DNA of 64,000 nucleotides from Bolinopsis microptera (lineage: Eukaryota > Ctenophora > Tentaculata > Lobata > Bolinopsidae), in assembly GCF_026151205.1 (NCBI RefSeq), contig NC_087084.1, positions 5,325,538 to 5,389,537 of the forward strand, read 5' to 3'. The translations under genes were made by a program, and so were the position numbers. Every line of letters starts with the position of its first letter. Within the stretch, counting starts at the first letter, position 1. This document shows positions 33,508 to 46,433 of this stretch, piece after piece. Below the pieces are notes generated by a model. The model saw nothing but the letters and a program-made list of their open reading frames with translations, did no database searches and was not told where the DNA came from.

Positions 33508-35227
33508 TAAAAACTATCAAGCAGTACCAGCAAAAAGGAAATGAAATCATTATGAATTACTGTGAGATCGACAGAGACTCCCCTTTAATGTTCCCTCCTG
33601 CCCCTAAACAAACTTATATTGATGTATATATAGACGAAGAACCTTCCAGTAACACCTTCGAGAAAGAAAAACGCTTACAAGCAAATTACGAGACAGAGGT
33701 TCTGGTATATCGGGCTTTGGAGATGATGAATGAGTTAAGCTTTGTTTTGCATGGGTTTGAATATACTCATCACCAATATCGGATGTGTGACACCAGTCAC
33801 GTCAAACAAAACTGCGGTAAATGTAAGAATGCAGCTAATATTGAGGGAGAATGTGACTTCCTAGTCATCGGAAAGAACTATATTGTAATAATTGAGGTGA
33901 AGAACATTCCTTATGATAAAAACGAAGAATTGACTAAACTGATGGCGAAAGAATTGACAGGATCACTTGCAAAATCACAGAAACAGGGAGAAAAGGTGAA
34001 AAGCCTAATAACTGGTCTACTGAAACAAGTGTTCTGTAAAATAGATGCAGATATGATCCCAGTATATCAGTTCTCTGCTTTTCCCAACACCCACCGAACC
34101 CTGTTTGAGAATGTAGATGTGGAAATGGAGCATATTATATGTGAGGAGGACTTAAGTGATTTTAGCAGCTGGTGGAGCAAAAATGTAACTGCACCGATAT
34201 CTAGTAATATTAACTTAATATACTGTGTAAAAATATTGACAGCTATATGGTGTACAGAGAAGAACCAGTGTGATGAACGAAAGTGCAGTCTGGGCCAGTG
34301 TATAATGGACATAGACGAGGAATTGAAAAAAGGGAAGATAACATTTCTTAGCAAAAACCGTCCCTCAAATTCTAATGTGATTAGTGTCAGTGATTTTGAA
34401 GGTGCGACTATTAACAACAAATGGAATTGTCTGCAACTAATCGGATATGGATTGCTTGTGATTTTACTCAGATTGCTTTGTTTTTTTCTGGATACCACGC
34501 TCACGGAGAAATAAGGACCATAATTAGATCAGAATTATTCATCCCTGAAAATTGTGTTACTTTTACTTTGAACTTGAGAAATTCTTGTGATATGGCAGGC
34601 ATTTTGTCTAAGTTACGAGAACGCACGACTCTATATTTCACTCTATATTTCACTCCAAAAACAGTAAATATGATGGACGTTGCTTTTCCAGCGCTTCGAC
34701 CAGGTCATTTCATACACGGTCCTCGATCTATCATATACATCCTAGAGACTAAATTTGAGGACGATGTTGTCGGTAATGCTATTTTCGGTATTATAATAAA
34801 AGATATTTTGATTGAACAACTCGGCAAATTATGTGACACATCTGATTCATGTGGGTTAAATATTGGAATAATTGAGAATATTGGAATTTTTACTTCAGAT
34901 ATTAAAAAAGCAATAGAATCTATAGAATCGCTTGCATCCCGCAATAAGGTAGAATTGTGTGACTCATATTCGTGCTATTCGGCAGAGTTCCCCGCAGTAA
35001 TTGTTATAACTAACATGGGTATGCAGTCTCTCTACCTGCAAATGTCCCGAGCCAGAGTATACTGCTGTGTGATATTATATCGAAATCTTGCCGATAGTTC
35101 TGGTCCGAGGATAAATGAATTAGTGGATGATCTTAAGGGTTCTGTGAAAGTTATACGATGTTTCCCTGAGACCATATTGAGTTTTTCGAGTGAAGAAGAT
35201 TCTGAAAGAATATCCTTAATAACGTAA
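33508..35227 (+). pseudogene. Broken NERD nuclease / SF1 helicase-like gene
   Basis: The first frame (about 33508-34514) has a nuclease-related domain: GECDFLVIGKNYIVIIEVKN carries the Asp...Glu-x-Lys pattern of PD-(D/E)xK nucleases. The second frame (about 34424-35227) has late superfamily-1 helicase motifs: WIACDFTQIALF (motif III-like), CYSAEFPAVIVITNMG (motif V-like) and LYLQMSRARVYCCVI (motif VI-like). The two frames meet at 34400-34425, and Walker A and B regions are missing between them, so a deletion with frame change is likely. A good acceptor (TTTAACTTTTCAG) ends at 33507; otherwise the first Met is at 33552. NERD plus helicase proteins are known; their animal function is not. No poly(A) or intron remains were seen. 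Confidence 0.6.
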
Positions 35228-35691
35228 GACAATTTGTAGACAATTTGTAAATTTTTAAAATATTATTTTACTAACTAAAATCATTTAATGTCTTACTTTA
35301 AATTGATGTGTGATATTTTCATTACATGATCCTTAACTAAGCGCTTTTGTATTAATGTAAAATTTGTTTCAAGTTTTTTACTATCACTCAATTTGATTTA
35401 AAGTTGTCGAGAAAATACTTCCACCAATAAAATTTTGCCAAACCGAAATGTCAATAATTCTAACAGATTATTACTACTACTACTTCTTTTTAACTTTTAG
35501 TCTGTAAATTAAATGTACTGAATACGTCCTTTAAAACTCCTAGTTCCTACTACTTATAGTTTCTACTTGAGGGGGGGGGGGGGGTGGGCGCCTACATGAT
35601 CTCCCCAGATATCCCTCTCCATTTATGTCCTGCACCAAGACCTAAATCTCCTCTTGTTCCAAACAAACTAAAACTTAAAGCTGGAACTAAC

Positions 35692-38670
35692 CCAAGGCTC
35701 GATGGAGTCTGACTTTACAAAGCAGGCCAGAGCCTTTTTATAACTCCCCGCTGGTGGGTCCACTTTAGCAAACATCCGACTCCAACGTCGCTGCAGTCGT
35801 GTCATGTCTGCCAGCTGAAGAAAAGGTTTTTAGACGTATTTTTTGGCTTTGCTTTTTATTATGAATTAATTTAATACGTGTTGAGTTCTTTGCTCCATCA
35901 TATGAAGCTGTAAAACAATTCCAATATCTCTACAGGGGGGTCATGAGCCCCCCCCCCCCCCCCCCCCTCCTCTAGAGGCTACTAACCTCCATATACCAGT
36001 GTCCCAATAGGGTCCACGCAATGTTGTCATCGGGATTACATTCAATTGCTCGGTCAAGATGGTACTTCATTGCTGAAATAAATTAAATCTGTCCAGAAAT
36101 GTTCAACAATGATCAGAACAAATAATAAAGAAAAATCGTGTTTTATGACCAAAATAACATACAATTTTTCGCACCGAATAAGACCTGTGTACTGTGTATA
36201 TGAAGTTATAAGTGAGTCTTGACGGTAATTTTAAAAACAGAACTAAGAAAACAAACAAGTGATACAACCCTAACCTTCCATGTTAAGAACACCCGCTTTG
36301 ATCCCCTCTTTTTCAGCCCTGAAATGTCCGAGTACTGCGATCCAGCGATGAGCGTTACCGTTGTCGGGGTTTATCTCTGCGGCTTCACATGCCATAGCGT
36401 GGGCCACGTGGAATACCTGGTCACGTGAGGAGATTAAATAAGAAGGGGAGATAATGGGCAAGTGAGCTCGTTTTGAGTTTACAATAATTTGCTAGGTATA
36501 AAGTTGCACCAGAACCTATTCGGACATGGCACCCTCTATTTAATATTACGCTATCAAACTTCTTCCAATATGCAACCATAGCGTGTTTGAAAAAATGGTT
36601 AATATCTGTCAATATTCAATACTACTCTAGCCTCAAAATACAAAACCCCTGGATACTAAAACACAATGTTGGTGATTGACCAAAAACACAATACCCTGTG
36701 TTGGTGATTGGACTAAAACACAATACCTTGTGTTGGTGATTGGACTAAAACACAATACCTTGTGTTGGTGATTGGACTAAAACACAATACTTTGTGTTAA
36801 TGATTGACCTAAAACACAATACCTTGTGTTGGTGATTGGAATAAAACATAATACCTTGTGTTGGTGGTTGGACTAAAACACAATACCTTGTGTTGGCGAT
36901 TGGACTAAAACACAATACCTTGTGTTGGTGATTGGACTGGTATCCTTTACCGTAAATCCACTTAATTCTGGCAAGTCTCCAGAGAACCTCATCATTACCC
37001 GGACTGACAGTGTTTAACTCAACAAGCTTGTCCTCACAGTCTGTCAGTTTACCAGCGTCGTAGAGACTGTCACATTCTGCTAGCTGAGATGGGTTTACTG
37101 GTTACGATGAAAATGAGAGCGTATTATTAATTAGTTATACTAATTAATCTCATTAATCGCGTACTGGTTATGGCCATTAAGTCAAAAGTGAACAATAATT
37201 CAAAGTCTAAATACATACGTACCTCATGGAATAACAACGATATATTCAACACTTGCATTGATGTGTTAGTTTCTAATATGTGTGGATTAAGTCAATTCAC
37301 AAAAATCACACAAAAAAGTCACCTCTTCCGCAGTAACGTCTCTCAAATCAATAGCAGCTCGTTTTGCTTCACTCAGCAAAAGGTATCTCTGTTGTGCAGC
37401 TGCCCACTGGGAAAATATGCAAACCTTAAATATTTTGCACATCGTAACAATGAAAAGAAGGGAAAGCTGACGCTGGAAAATATCATTTGATTTCAAAAAC
37501 TTAAATTATGTACAAATTATGTAAGAATTAGAATACCTTTTCATATTTGCCATCTGCAGTTGGTAACTCAAGAGCTTCAGAAAGGGAAGCTTCTATCATT
37601 GCGCTCATTTCCTCCTCCTCTTCGTCGTACTCTTCCTCTTCTTCGTCCTCTTCATCATCTTCTTCTTCGTCATCTTCATCTTCTATCTCCTGCACAGCGG
37701 TACAAAATGTCATATTTTCAGGTTTCATGAATAAAAAACGCAACTTAGGTACATGGTAATTAAGACTTTAGTGGACTGACTAAAAAACTTCCCTATGATG
37801 GTAATTAAGAAAATCACTATGCCCGTCTCGACTGTAAACAGACTTAAATACATAAGTCTCATTATTGAATTTTTGAAGAGCAGGAATGAACGTCCAGTGG
37901 TAAATAGATAACCGAGATGTAGGCCATAGTGATTTTAAACGAATATTAATCGATAAGAGTCTGAACTCTGAAAGTCTAGCTAAACGGACATTTGACTGTT
38001 GAAAAACGCAGAAGCCAGAGCGTGCGTTCGCGTTTTGTGTATGAATTTACTAATAAGTTACGCTCACGCCGCGCACCTATTGCTAGTTTCTAATGCGTAT
38101 TGATTAAAAATATTTTGTTCGGCGATCGCGCCACCAGTAACCCAGTGACTACTGTTGTAGACTATTTACCAACCATTTCAGAAGAGATGTTGTTAAACCT
38201 ATTATTTGTCTGGTTATCATAATAATGCCTGTATTCAAAAGCCGTGTAATATTGCCGCGGAGGGTAGTCCACAACAATCTGATGATTTAATAGATGTGCA
38301 AGGGTATAGTAAGGGACATTGCCATTGGTTAAACTTAAATAGTTAACTTTGGTAGTTGATGTTCATAGATGGATGGCGATATACCAAATGTTCAGCTACA
38401 ATTACAAGTTTGTCGTTTTGTGCTACAAGACGAAAGCGAAAGATTGGTTTTTACAGCACTTTCAATATGCCACAAGAACTCATCTAAGTTGTACAACTGC
38501 GGCAGTAGATCGGGGACATACCTTAGCAAAAGCACTGATCCCGAACAAACAGGCTGTCCCGAAAGCAGCTGCTGTCCCGAACAAATACTTTGAATTCCCT
38601 GCATTCTCAGCCTGTTCAGCAGTGGTGTTAACATGTGACGATGTGGAGGTGTATCTGGGTATCAGCCGAC
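35692..38670 (-). CDS. RMDN-like: RMDN family (regulator of microtubule dynamics) protein, partial
   Basis: Minus-strand exons: 38522-38670, 37537-37689, 37323-37406, 36951-37083, 36275-36416, 35987-36072, 35692-35814. The first carries a hydrophobic segment (YLFGTAAAFGTACLFGISAF), a likely membrane/mitochondrial anchor; the second is a long Asp/Glu run. The TPR-like core matches the family: DEVLWRLARIKWIYG, NAHRWIAVLGHFRAEKEGIKA, KYHLDRAIECNPDDNIAW, HWYMELADMTRLQRRW, SYKKALACFVKSDSIEPW. Junctions are in frame except between 36951 and 36416, where phases disagree and about ten residues expected from the family are absent, so a tiny exon is missing from the model. The first exon, with the Met, and the last ~60 residues were not found. 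Confidence 0.78.
36660..36940. repeat. ~31-bp tandem repeat in RMDN intron
   Basis: About nine copies of a unit reading ATTGGACTAAAACACAATAC followed by CTTGTGTTGGTG. The array abuts the donor of exon 36951-37083. The unit has an internal inverted pair (AACACAA / TTGTGTT), so each copy could fold. Confidence 0.88.
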
Positions 38671-39904
38671 CTGAAACGGACAAAGTTTTAACTCTGTTCA
38701 AAATAATTTAATATAATGGAAAGTAGGCATGCAGTCAAGTAGAAGTATTAACTCAACAAAGTTAGCAATAGCATAAAGGTAATTAGGTAGAAGAAAATTA
38801 ATATTAAAATTTAGAGTTTCTCACATGCATTTGGTAGGAGTCTAGAACACTTTATCACTTGTGACATGACCTTGAAAAAGAGTTGATTTAAAGGGTAATG
38901 ATTTAAACAGAATTATCGTTTATTTGAAATAAAATCTGTTTAAAATTATTTAGGAAATAAACAAAATCTTTCGTTTAGCTTTTATCATCTACTTGAACTT
39001 ATGATCGATTGATCGCTAAAAATAGACGCTATGATTAAATATACGTAACTATGACTGTTACTTTGAACTTCTAAATCAAAGGGAAATATTCTGTTGTTGA
39101 AAGTTGAGATGCAATTTTACAAGAAGTGAAAATAGATTCAACAATTTGTCCAATAGGATATCACATAATTTAAAACTCTACAAGATTTACATAAGTTATT
39201 TTCAATAGCAAACTTTACCGCTTATCATGCCAACGCTGTTAATTTTCTGATTACCCTATCAAAATTTAAAAATTTCAGCCCAGAAAGTCTTATCTCTTTA
39301 GTAATGTTTTTAATTTGGATTCAAGATAATCTAAGCAAATAAACTGGTCTGAAGTATGTGCAAAAACGAACAACTAAGTTTTTGTTAGACTGATTAATGA
39401 GGAAGTCACATTATTGTACAAAATTATGTTTAAAGTTGCATGGTCATATATCTGGAATTAATAAATCTTATGCTGCTGTTTCACTCAAGAATCTCACTAC
39501 ATTTACATATCATATTATATACTGTAACTCATGTATGGAGAAATAAGGAATTCCTTAACAAATAACAAAAAATCACATTCTAACTACTACCGTATGACTT
39601 ATGAGTAAATACACATTTTGTGAAAACACGTGCATCTTAAATCTACAAACTGAAGGAATGCTAAGATCTTAACACAACGAGCTAATCACAACGTTACAAG
39701 TAAACAAATCCCAAATCTAAACAGTCACGTGGGTCTTTGTTCTTAACTCGTAAATATCAGGTTTCAATAACATTACAACTCCTTTTGTAGTCTTTTCAGA
39801 AGATTCAAACTTAAATTTGTTAACCCTCATTTCAGTAGGAAAAGTAACGAATTTAAGTGGCTAAAAAACAGTAATTATCTCTCAATTAGCATGTAATTAT
39901 CTCC

Positions 39905-42900
39905 TTAATTAGCGTAACCCTTATACATGTTGTGTCGTACACAGTTCATTATCTTTTCCCGGGTAGTAGCGTTGGGCACGTGCAGCGCATTTGAAGAGAG
40001 CGCATTACGGGACTTAATACTGTCCTTCATTACCTGGTGATTAATTCGAAATTAACCAATTAATTTATTAAACCTGTATTGTTGAGTTTATAAGTTTGGT
40101 AATTAATTTACACTTAAAACCGATTTAATATTGACTTAATATTGGTTTTATCGTTGCTCATCTATATCTGAGCAACGATAAAATCAACATTAAATCAACA
40201 TCTGTGAACTTATTTGGATTTCCCAGACCCAAGGAGATACCTCAATAAACTCATCATGACCAAGTTTGTTATCGTGATCTTCATCAAACACATCAAAAAT
40301 AACATCCACCAGATCTTCATCAAACTCTGAACCAGTACTTGCTTTCACTGCCCGCTGGAAATCTTTCTTTGTCAGCGCCTTCTTCGTTATTGCGTACATT
40401 CTTATTGCTACCTGTAAAATATATCCCAGAGCTTAGAACAGTTTCATACAAATTAGCATTGTTAATTAGGGTTAGTAATGCTTAATTAGTAGGACTCCTC
40501 CGGGTTTGAAATTTAGAATCAGCAATGATGTGGTCCCATAATTTACATAATTTACATAATTTACATACCTCAAAATCAGGAAAGTCGTTAAGTAGGTTCA
40601 TGAACTGACTAAATTGACTGAAGACTATTTTGTGTCTTTCCTCTTCTGGTCTCGCTTCCAACCTGTCTATGTACCTGTGACAAGAAGATAAAACAGCATT
40701 TTTCAGCCAGTACAATAAAGCCCCAATTTAAGGCGCCCCAATTTACCGCAAACATTTCCTTTCACAAAATTAGGAATAAATATGAAAATGTAAACAATCG
40801 AAACCCCCCATAACAGCATAAAGTGACAAACATCGTTATCAGTTAATTAATTAATTTATCAATTATCCTAACCTAGCTTTTTTGGTATCAGGTATACAGG
40901 TTCTTCTCAAAAGCAATCTCATGAACTCATCATCTGTGATAAAGTCCAGTCCGTCAGAATAAGCATCAAACTCAGCCTTTAAACATTGTCTCTGTACACA
41001 GTGTAGGAACTTGGAAAACTTTTCAAAGTCAACCTGGGTGATTTGAAGTTGTAATAGGATTGTTTAAGAGGTCATTAGGGCAGTAGGTGCTGATGGATTT
41101 TGTGATAATTATGAGCGATGGAGCATACTAATTACTAGAGGGGGGGGGGGGTGACATGTCCGCCAATGTCCGACTATGTCCTGTCCTTTTTGGATTCTAT
41201 GAGACAACGGACGTTTTTTTGGGACATTAGCGGACATTGACGGACATTGGCGGACTCGGACGGAAAATTTCTGTCAATGTCCGCCAATATCCGCCTATGT
41301 CCTTTCTTGTCCTTTTTGGATTCTATGAGACAGGCTGAAATAGACGGACGTGTCACCCCCTCCCCCACTAGAGCAGATTAATTACCTTATCTAGCTTTGG
41401 AACATTATTATGTACCATTAAAGCTGTACTAAGATTAAATAACTGAAAACAGCCCTTATATTCAAGGCTTATAAACAATAGACATTATGTAATATGCTTA
41501 TAAATCACTATAATATCCGATGTTCATAACATAATGTTTATAAACTATTAACAGCACAAACCTCCTGCTCCTGATCACTACCGAACAAGATGATCTGCAT
41601 ACTAGTAGTAGCGTTAACACAAGGGTCCACAACCCCGCCTCCAGACATCAAATTTTCCATACTCACGAACTCTTCTTTTGAGAGGGTGTTTGAGTTTGCT
41701 CTGTCAAGGATTCTGAAGTGTCGGTAGAACTGATCTATAGGCTTATCCAGTGCACCTGTACGAATTAGATAAATAATAAATAATGATAATAAGTAGAGGT
41801 GGAATTGAAACTGTTCGAGATCAAAAAGAGGATACATAGAAATTAGAAGCTCAACTCACAAGCGGGGACAACTTTATATTATCATGTCCTGGGTTAAGTC
41901 AAGGCTAGATATCTAGCCCACCCCCCACCCCCCCCCCCCCCCTGATGTGTGTTAAGTGAAGTTCTTGAGATTAAGTAGCTGATTGGAAGACTGCTCTAGA
42001 AAAACCAAAACGATTAAATTACTGTTTTTGTCTAGATCCAATACTATACTTTAATAGCACTCACTGAGTAGAAACAAGAATTCTGAATATGAGATTATAT
42101 AATCTGATCTCCCCAAAAAGTATTCACTATCCAAATCCAACTGAAGAGCTTTTGAGAGAACGTTCTGGTATTCTTCTTCAGATAGGTTCCTCATTACGCT
42201 GTCAGGTTCCTCATTACGCTGTTCAATGCCCGAAACTGCTTTGACAAAGTCCTCTCCTGAAGTAAATATAAGTAAATAATGAAACTGAAATTGTACCGCT
42301 ATTTGTTATTATTCATGTTGTTATGTTTTGCTCTTTTTCATGCCTGGGATTATTTAAAGTTACTCATAGTTGAAAAGCAATTTAATGTTAAAACACAAAT
42401 AATAATGTAATATTGTATTTTTTATGCCAACATTTTTATAATACTTTGTTTAGCTTTATATGCTTTAATTTAAAAAAATCCAGTATAGACAGGTTCAAAT
42501 GATCCCAATCCCCAGTATCTGTAGCCTCTCAAATAACCTGTCAAGAGTCTCACACACCCCATTGGCCATTACTAATTAGGGCCTTATAATTATATGTACG
42601 TATGATGAAATAGTTACTAGAATCACCAACAAATGTGATATGACCTACAATAAGTCACATTTGTTGCATGAAACGAAGTCACTAACTCAAATTTTGGGGG
42701 AAAAGAAGATGTTCAATATATCAAGGTACCCAGTATAGAGACCCGGTATTATAGAGGCCTGGTATAGAGAGACCCGGTATAGAGACCCGGTATTATAGAG
42801 ACCCGGTATAGAGACCCAGTATTATAGAGGCCTGGTATAGAGAGACCTGGTATAAAGAGGTTTAACTGAAGTGTTAATTTTTTTAATTGACCACCTGTCA

Positions 42901-43496
42901 TAAAAGGTTCATCATTGTAACACAGCGATGCATAAGACCTAAACTGTCTCCTTAACGCAGTGTTTTTGTAGAAATCTGAAATTAGGGTGATTAGTATCGG
43001 ATAAAAATGTAATCATGACAGACTTACGCCTGAATTTTGAACAATGTAGTATTACCATGATTGCTGTGACAAACAAAACATTGCAAAGATGCTGCAAACC
43101 ATCAAATTTTGAGCCATTTTACAGATCAACTGAGAGCTATAGAATTAAATGTCTTATTCTTTTCAATTGTATTCACTTTTATTCACTTGTATTGCCCTTT
43201 GGGCAAATACTACTGATGAAGATTGAAGATCAAGCTTAGTAATCTATACATTAAAATCAAACTTTACTGAAAATTGAAAATCATTGTACTGACTCACTGT
43301 CTTGTTTATCTTGTTTCTCTGGGATAGATTTTGCAGCAGCAGTGTAAAACAGCACACCTACAACAGATCCAGTACCAAGTTTTCTCAGTGAAATTCCCCT
43401 CGATACGGCTGCTGCTTTCCAATATTGAGATGAATGCCGTAAGAGGGCTAAGAAACGATGCCTGTACATCCCATCAAACAGACATTTCAGCTGCAT
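39905..43496 (-). CDS. MICU-like: MICU2/3-like mitochondrial calcium uptake regulator
   Basis: Eight exons in frame: 43298-43496, 42895-42975, 42065-42256, 41562-41755, 40873-41033, 40569-40674, 40241-40411, 39905-40033; 410 aa, near MICU2 length (434). The N-terminus (MQLKCLFDGMYRHRFLALL) is basic and amphipathic with a hydrophobic stretch GTGSVVGVLFYTAAA, fitting mitochondrial import. Conserved landmarks: RRQFRSYAS, IISYSEFLFLL, a first EF hand around DRANSNTLSKEE, VNATTSMQIILFG (MICU2/3 type), and a canonical second EF hand DEDHDNKLGHDE followed by FIEVMKDSIKSR. MICU proteins sit in the intermembrane space and gate the mitochondrial calcium uniporter. The first EF loop lacks the usual acidic residue at position 3, so it may bind calcium poorly. 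The C-terminus is short (MYKGYAN). Confidence 0.88.
41134..41373. mobile_element. MITE-like element with 7-bp target duplication in MICU intron
   Basis: The element 41141-41366 is flanked by ACTAGAG on both sides (41134-41140 and 41367-41373). Its ends are inverted: G-tract then GTGACATGTCCG at the left, CGGACGTGTCACCCCC at the right. The inside holds direct and inverted copies of CCTTTTTGGATTCTATGAGACA and GGACATTGGCGGAC-type phrases. No coding capacity. Confidence 0.75.
42725..42860. repeat. Short tandem repeat, GAGACCCGGTAT-type unit
   Basis: Seven or so degenerate copies of AGAGACCCGGTAT(TAT) between the second and third exons of the MICU-like gene, ending about 35 bases before the donor of exon 42895-42975. 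Confidence 0.8.
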
Positions 43497-43499
43497 TGC

Positions 43500-46430
43500 A
43501 TCATAAATTGTTATTATCAATTAAAAGTTTTCATACTTATTAACCAGATTGGCCAGTTTGAGAGAATCTCTTCCACAGGAAAACTTAAAAGCTATTCCGC
43601 ACACTGCACATATTGAAAAGATATTCTTGGCTCGTTCGTTATCTTAATTAAAACTTCAGCATATATGATGCATGTTTGTGAGACAATTAAAATTGAAGTG
43701 ACCACTCAACTTTCAAGGATTCAAGATAAAAGCGTAGATCCAAGTATATTGAATGAACAAAAGATTGGATTTTGCAAAAAGCAAAGTCAACAAATTTGAA
43801 CTCGTTGAGCATTTGAAAACATAGTTAAAAAGGGACTGTACTAGAACCTTCTGCCACAACCCATTTCAATGTGAGGAGTGACTTCTTTGTGTGATCAAAA
43901 TTTGACCACAAGTGCAAGTGGTCCTTCACACTCCTCCAAAGAAAGGCAACCTTGTTTTACTAAAAGTTTTGTGATACTGTAGTCAGTTAAGCAAAAATTC
44001 AGTTAAACAAAAAATTTCAATTTTATGCCATTTATTACAGTGCAGTGGTATTTGGAATAAACCCTGTAGGGTTTGACATAATATCGTGGACTGTGGGTAG
44101 CTTCTCTGTAGTAGCTCCTAAGATGTACGATCAATTTTTCTCACTCTCTGGAATCTTTTAAAGCTCTTCTAAAAACTTTCCTATTTAGACTGTTCCTTCA
44201 TGAACTTGTGAAACTTTACCGAAAAACTATTTAGGTCATATTTGGTGTAAGATCTTCAATTTTTTAACTATAACCTCCTTGAATATTTCGGAATGGCCAC
44301 AACCCATTTCAATATTTGAGTTTCTCTAATTCCGTCACATCTTACAATACATTTCTAACAATGTGATCGTAAAGGATCAATTAAACCAATTCAGTACCAA
44401 CATACCACGATGAACTATGTAGAAGATAAAAAGTATGTCACAAATAGATCCTACTTTTGAGGATAAAGAATAGAAACGATAGGAAATAGTATGAATGGGT
44501 ACTCCACATGAGAATACATGAAAACATAGTTAGTAATCAAATTACACATCAAAAAGATAACCAAATAGAGTGAAAACGAGTTTTGAAATGCAACAATAAC
44601 TTTAAAAAACTACTAAAGAATTCTTGTGAAAATAAGACAGTATTTGCTTTAGCGCTCGATTTTCATATAATACTACAGTGTAAATTTTCGAAAATATGCG
44701 CGGCGCGACTTAAATTTTGGTTCCATTTAAAATTAATTTTTTGGTCAGAATTATATTCGATATATTTTAATTAGTTGTTATTACAATATATATATGGAAA
44801 AAATTTCAAAATATAGTAATTAGCACCTAAGTACAAAAAATTAAATGCGCGCAAAAAGCTTAAATTTTGACAATTTGTTTGGATTTTTACCCAAAGAAAT
44901 TTTGATATAATAGCTAATAGGCGGTGCGCCATCGACAGTAAGACGCGCGCGCTGACCATTGAATGGTTTTTTAGCTCTTATTTCGGCCAGCACATTATTT
45001 TGGAAACAATCGAAAAGTTATAATACTTCCCATATAACAAATTTGTTGAAATTTGGTCAGCTTACGTAAACACTTATGTTCTACTGAACCTAATTTAGTT
45101 TGAGCGATTTCGATGGTCAGAATTTGAGTTATCAACGAATTTATACCTATTTTGTCATTTTTAGACCTCTTAATCAAGGCCAATCTCTCCCAACTAAATT
45201 AGGTTCGGTAGTTAAGTATGATTGGAAGGTTCTGACAAATTTTCAGCATGATTCATATTCAGGAACCTGAGATATTTTGCACTGAATGCTTGCAAGCAAA
45301 AGAAGTTCAAAGCGTTAGTATTTTCATGGCGCGCGGGTGATTGTGCTTTTAACTGGCAACTTTTACTGCTCGCAAATATCGCTACAGCATAGTTGTGGGC
45401 CAATTCAACAATAGGTTTAACTGCTATTTTAAAATGCCCTAGCCTAAAATCATATCGTAGTAATGGTTTTGGACAGCTATAGGGTTTTAATTTCATGTTA
45501 TCATACACGGCTTGAAGTTGAATTTCTTCCAGTACAGTTGTTAAATGTGTGAATGTGATTATAATACAAAAACTTAAAGTTAAAGGGACTAATACAATTG
45601 ACAATGCATCGATTCGAAGCTGCAAATGAATTGTTAGTTGCTGTTATGCGTTGGACTCCTCTCGCATTTGCATTTTACTATTTACCATAATATTAACAGC
45701 CAGAGTTACTTATGTAAGGGGCCATCTCATTATTAATATTGATGCCGATGACGTCCGCCAAAATTGCAGATTTTAAGACTACCTACTGTCCGAATTTTGC
45801 ATTTTGAAAGCCACTCCATTCCCGGGACGTCCAGCTACTTAATTTCATTTCGCGACATGATATGAAATATTTAGGAGGCAGTGCCAGTACCCAGTAAGAA
45901 AAGTTGTGAGTCTAGATTCTTGTGAGCAGCTGTGGGAGTCGACTTTACGTTCCAATGCAAGATACAGGGGTCTAATCTTAGAAATAGAGGGGGGTTGCTG
46001 CAAAAGGGTTGATAAAGGAAACCTTCGTTGGTTCCGGCAAAATTTCCGTGACTACTAGTACCAAGTTTCTCGCAGATACTATCCATGCCAGGTTTAGATC
46101 TCAGAACTATCACATTTGCCACGAGACACTGTAGTAAGTAATTCTACCGTTAATAACTCATCGTCATAGATTCTGTAAGCAGCTTAGAGATATCTCAGAT
46201 TGGCCGACTCGACAAGTTTGTGACAATTTTAACACCGCCCGCGCGGCGTCAAAATTTGTTTGAAAAGATGTTAGCAATTTACTCTCTATGACGAATGACA
46301 AATTTATGTAGACCCTTTTCAAAGTGCGCTGATATTTTGCGCCAATTTTCAACGGGCGAGACCAGAGTCGAAACGAAATAATACAGAAATATACATTTAT
46401 AAGTATTAGAAATTATAAAATATCAATCTC
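43500..46430. other. No clear gene; possible left part of a large DNA element
   Basis: No domain-bearing frame. A 137-codon frame (45212-45625, minus) has no recognisable family. TAGCTAATAGGCGGTGCGC (44911) is inverted relative to GCGCACCACCTATAGCTA near 52269-52286, and TAGCGCTCGATTT is repeated at 44650 and 52059, which could mark element ends. Two short inverted segments (TGAACCTAATTTAGTT / AACTAAATTAGGTTC) lie at 45085-45210. Confidence 0.3.
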
Positions 46431-46433
46431 AGA

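Noticed and set aside
34397-34465. A 64-base intron joining the NERD and helicase frames
   Set aside because: The candidate donor and acceptor put the downstream frame out of phase and do not supply the missing Walker motifs.
36660-36940. CRISPR-like array
   Set aside because: Units are contiguous with no unique spacers, and the DNA is animal nuclear DNA.
37547-37759. Ser-rich plus-strand frame
   Set aside because: Antisense of the Asp/Glu-rich exon of the RMDN-like gene.
38349-38711. 120-codon plus-strand frame
   Set aside because: Antisense of the RMDN exon 38522-38670, which has a good donor and a family-like anchor.
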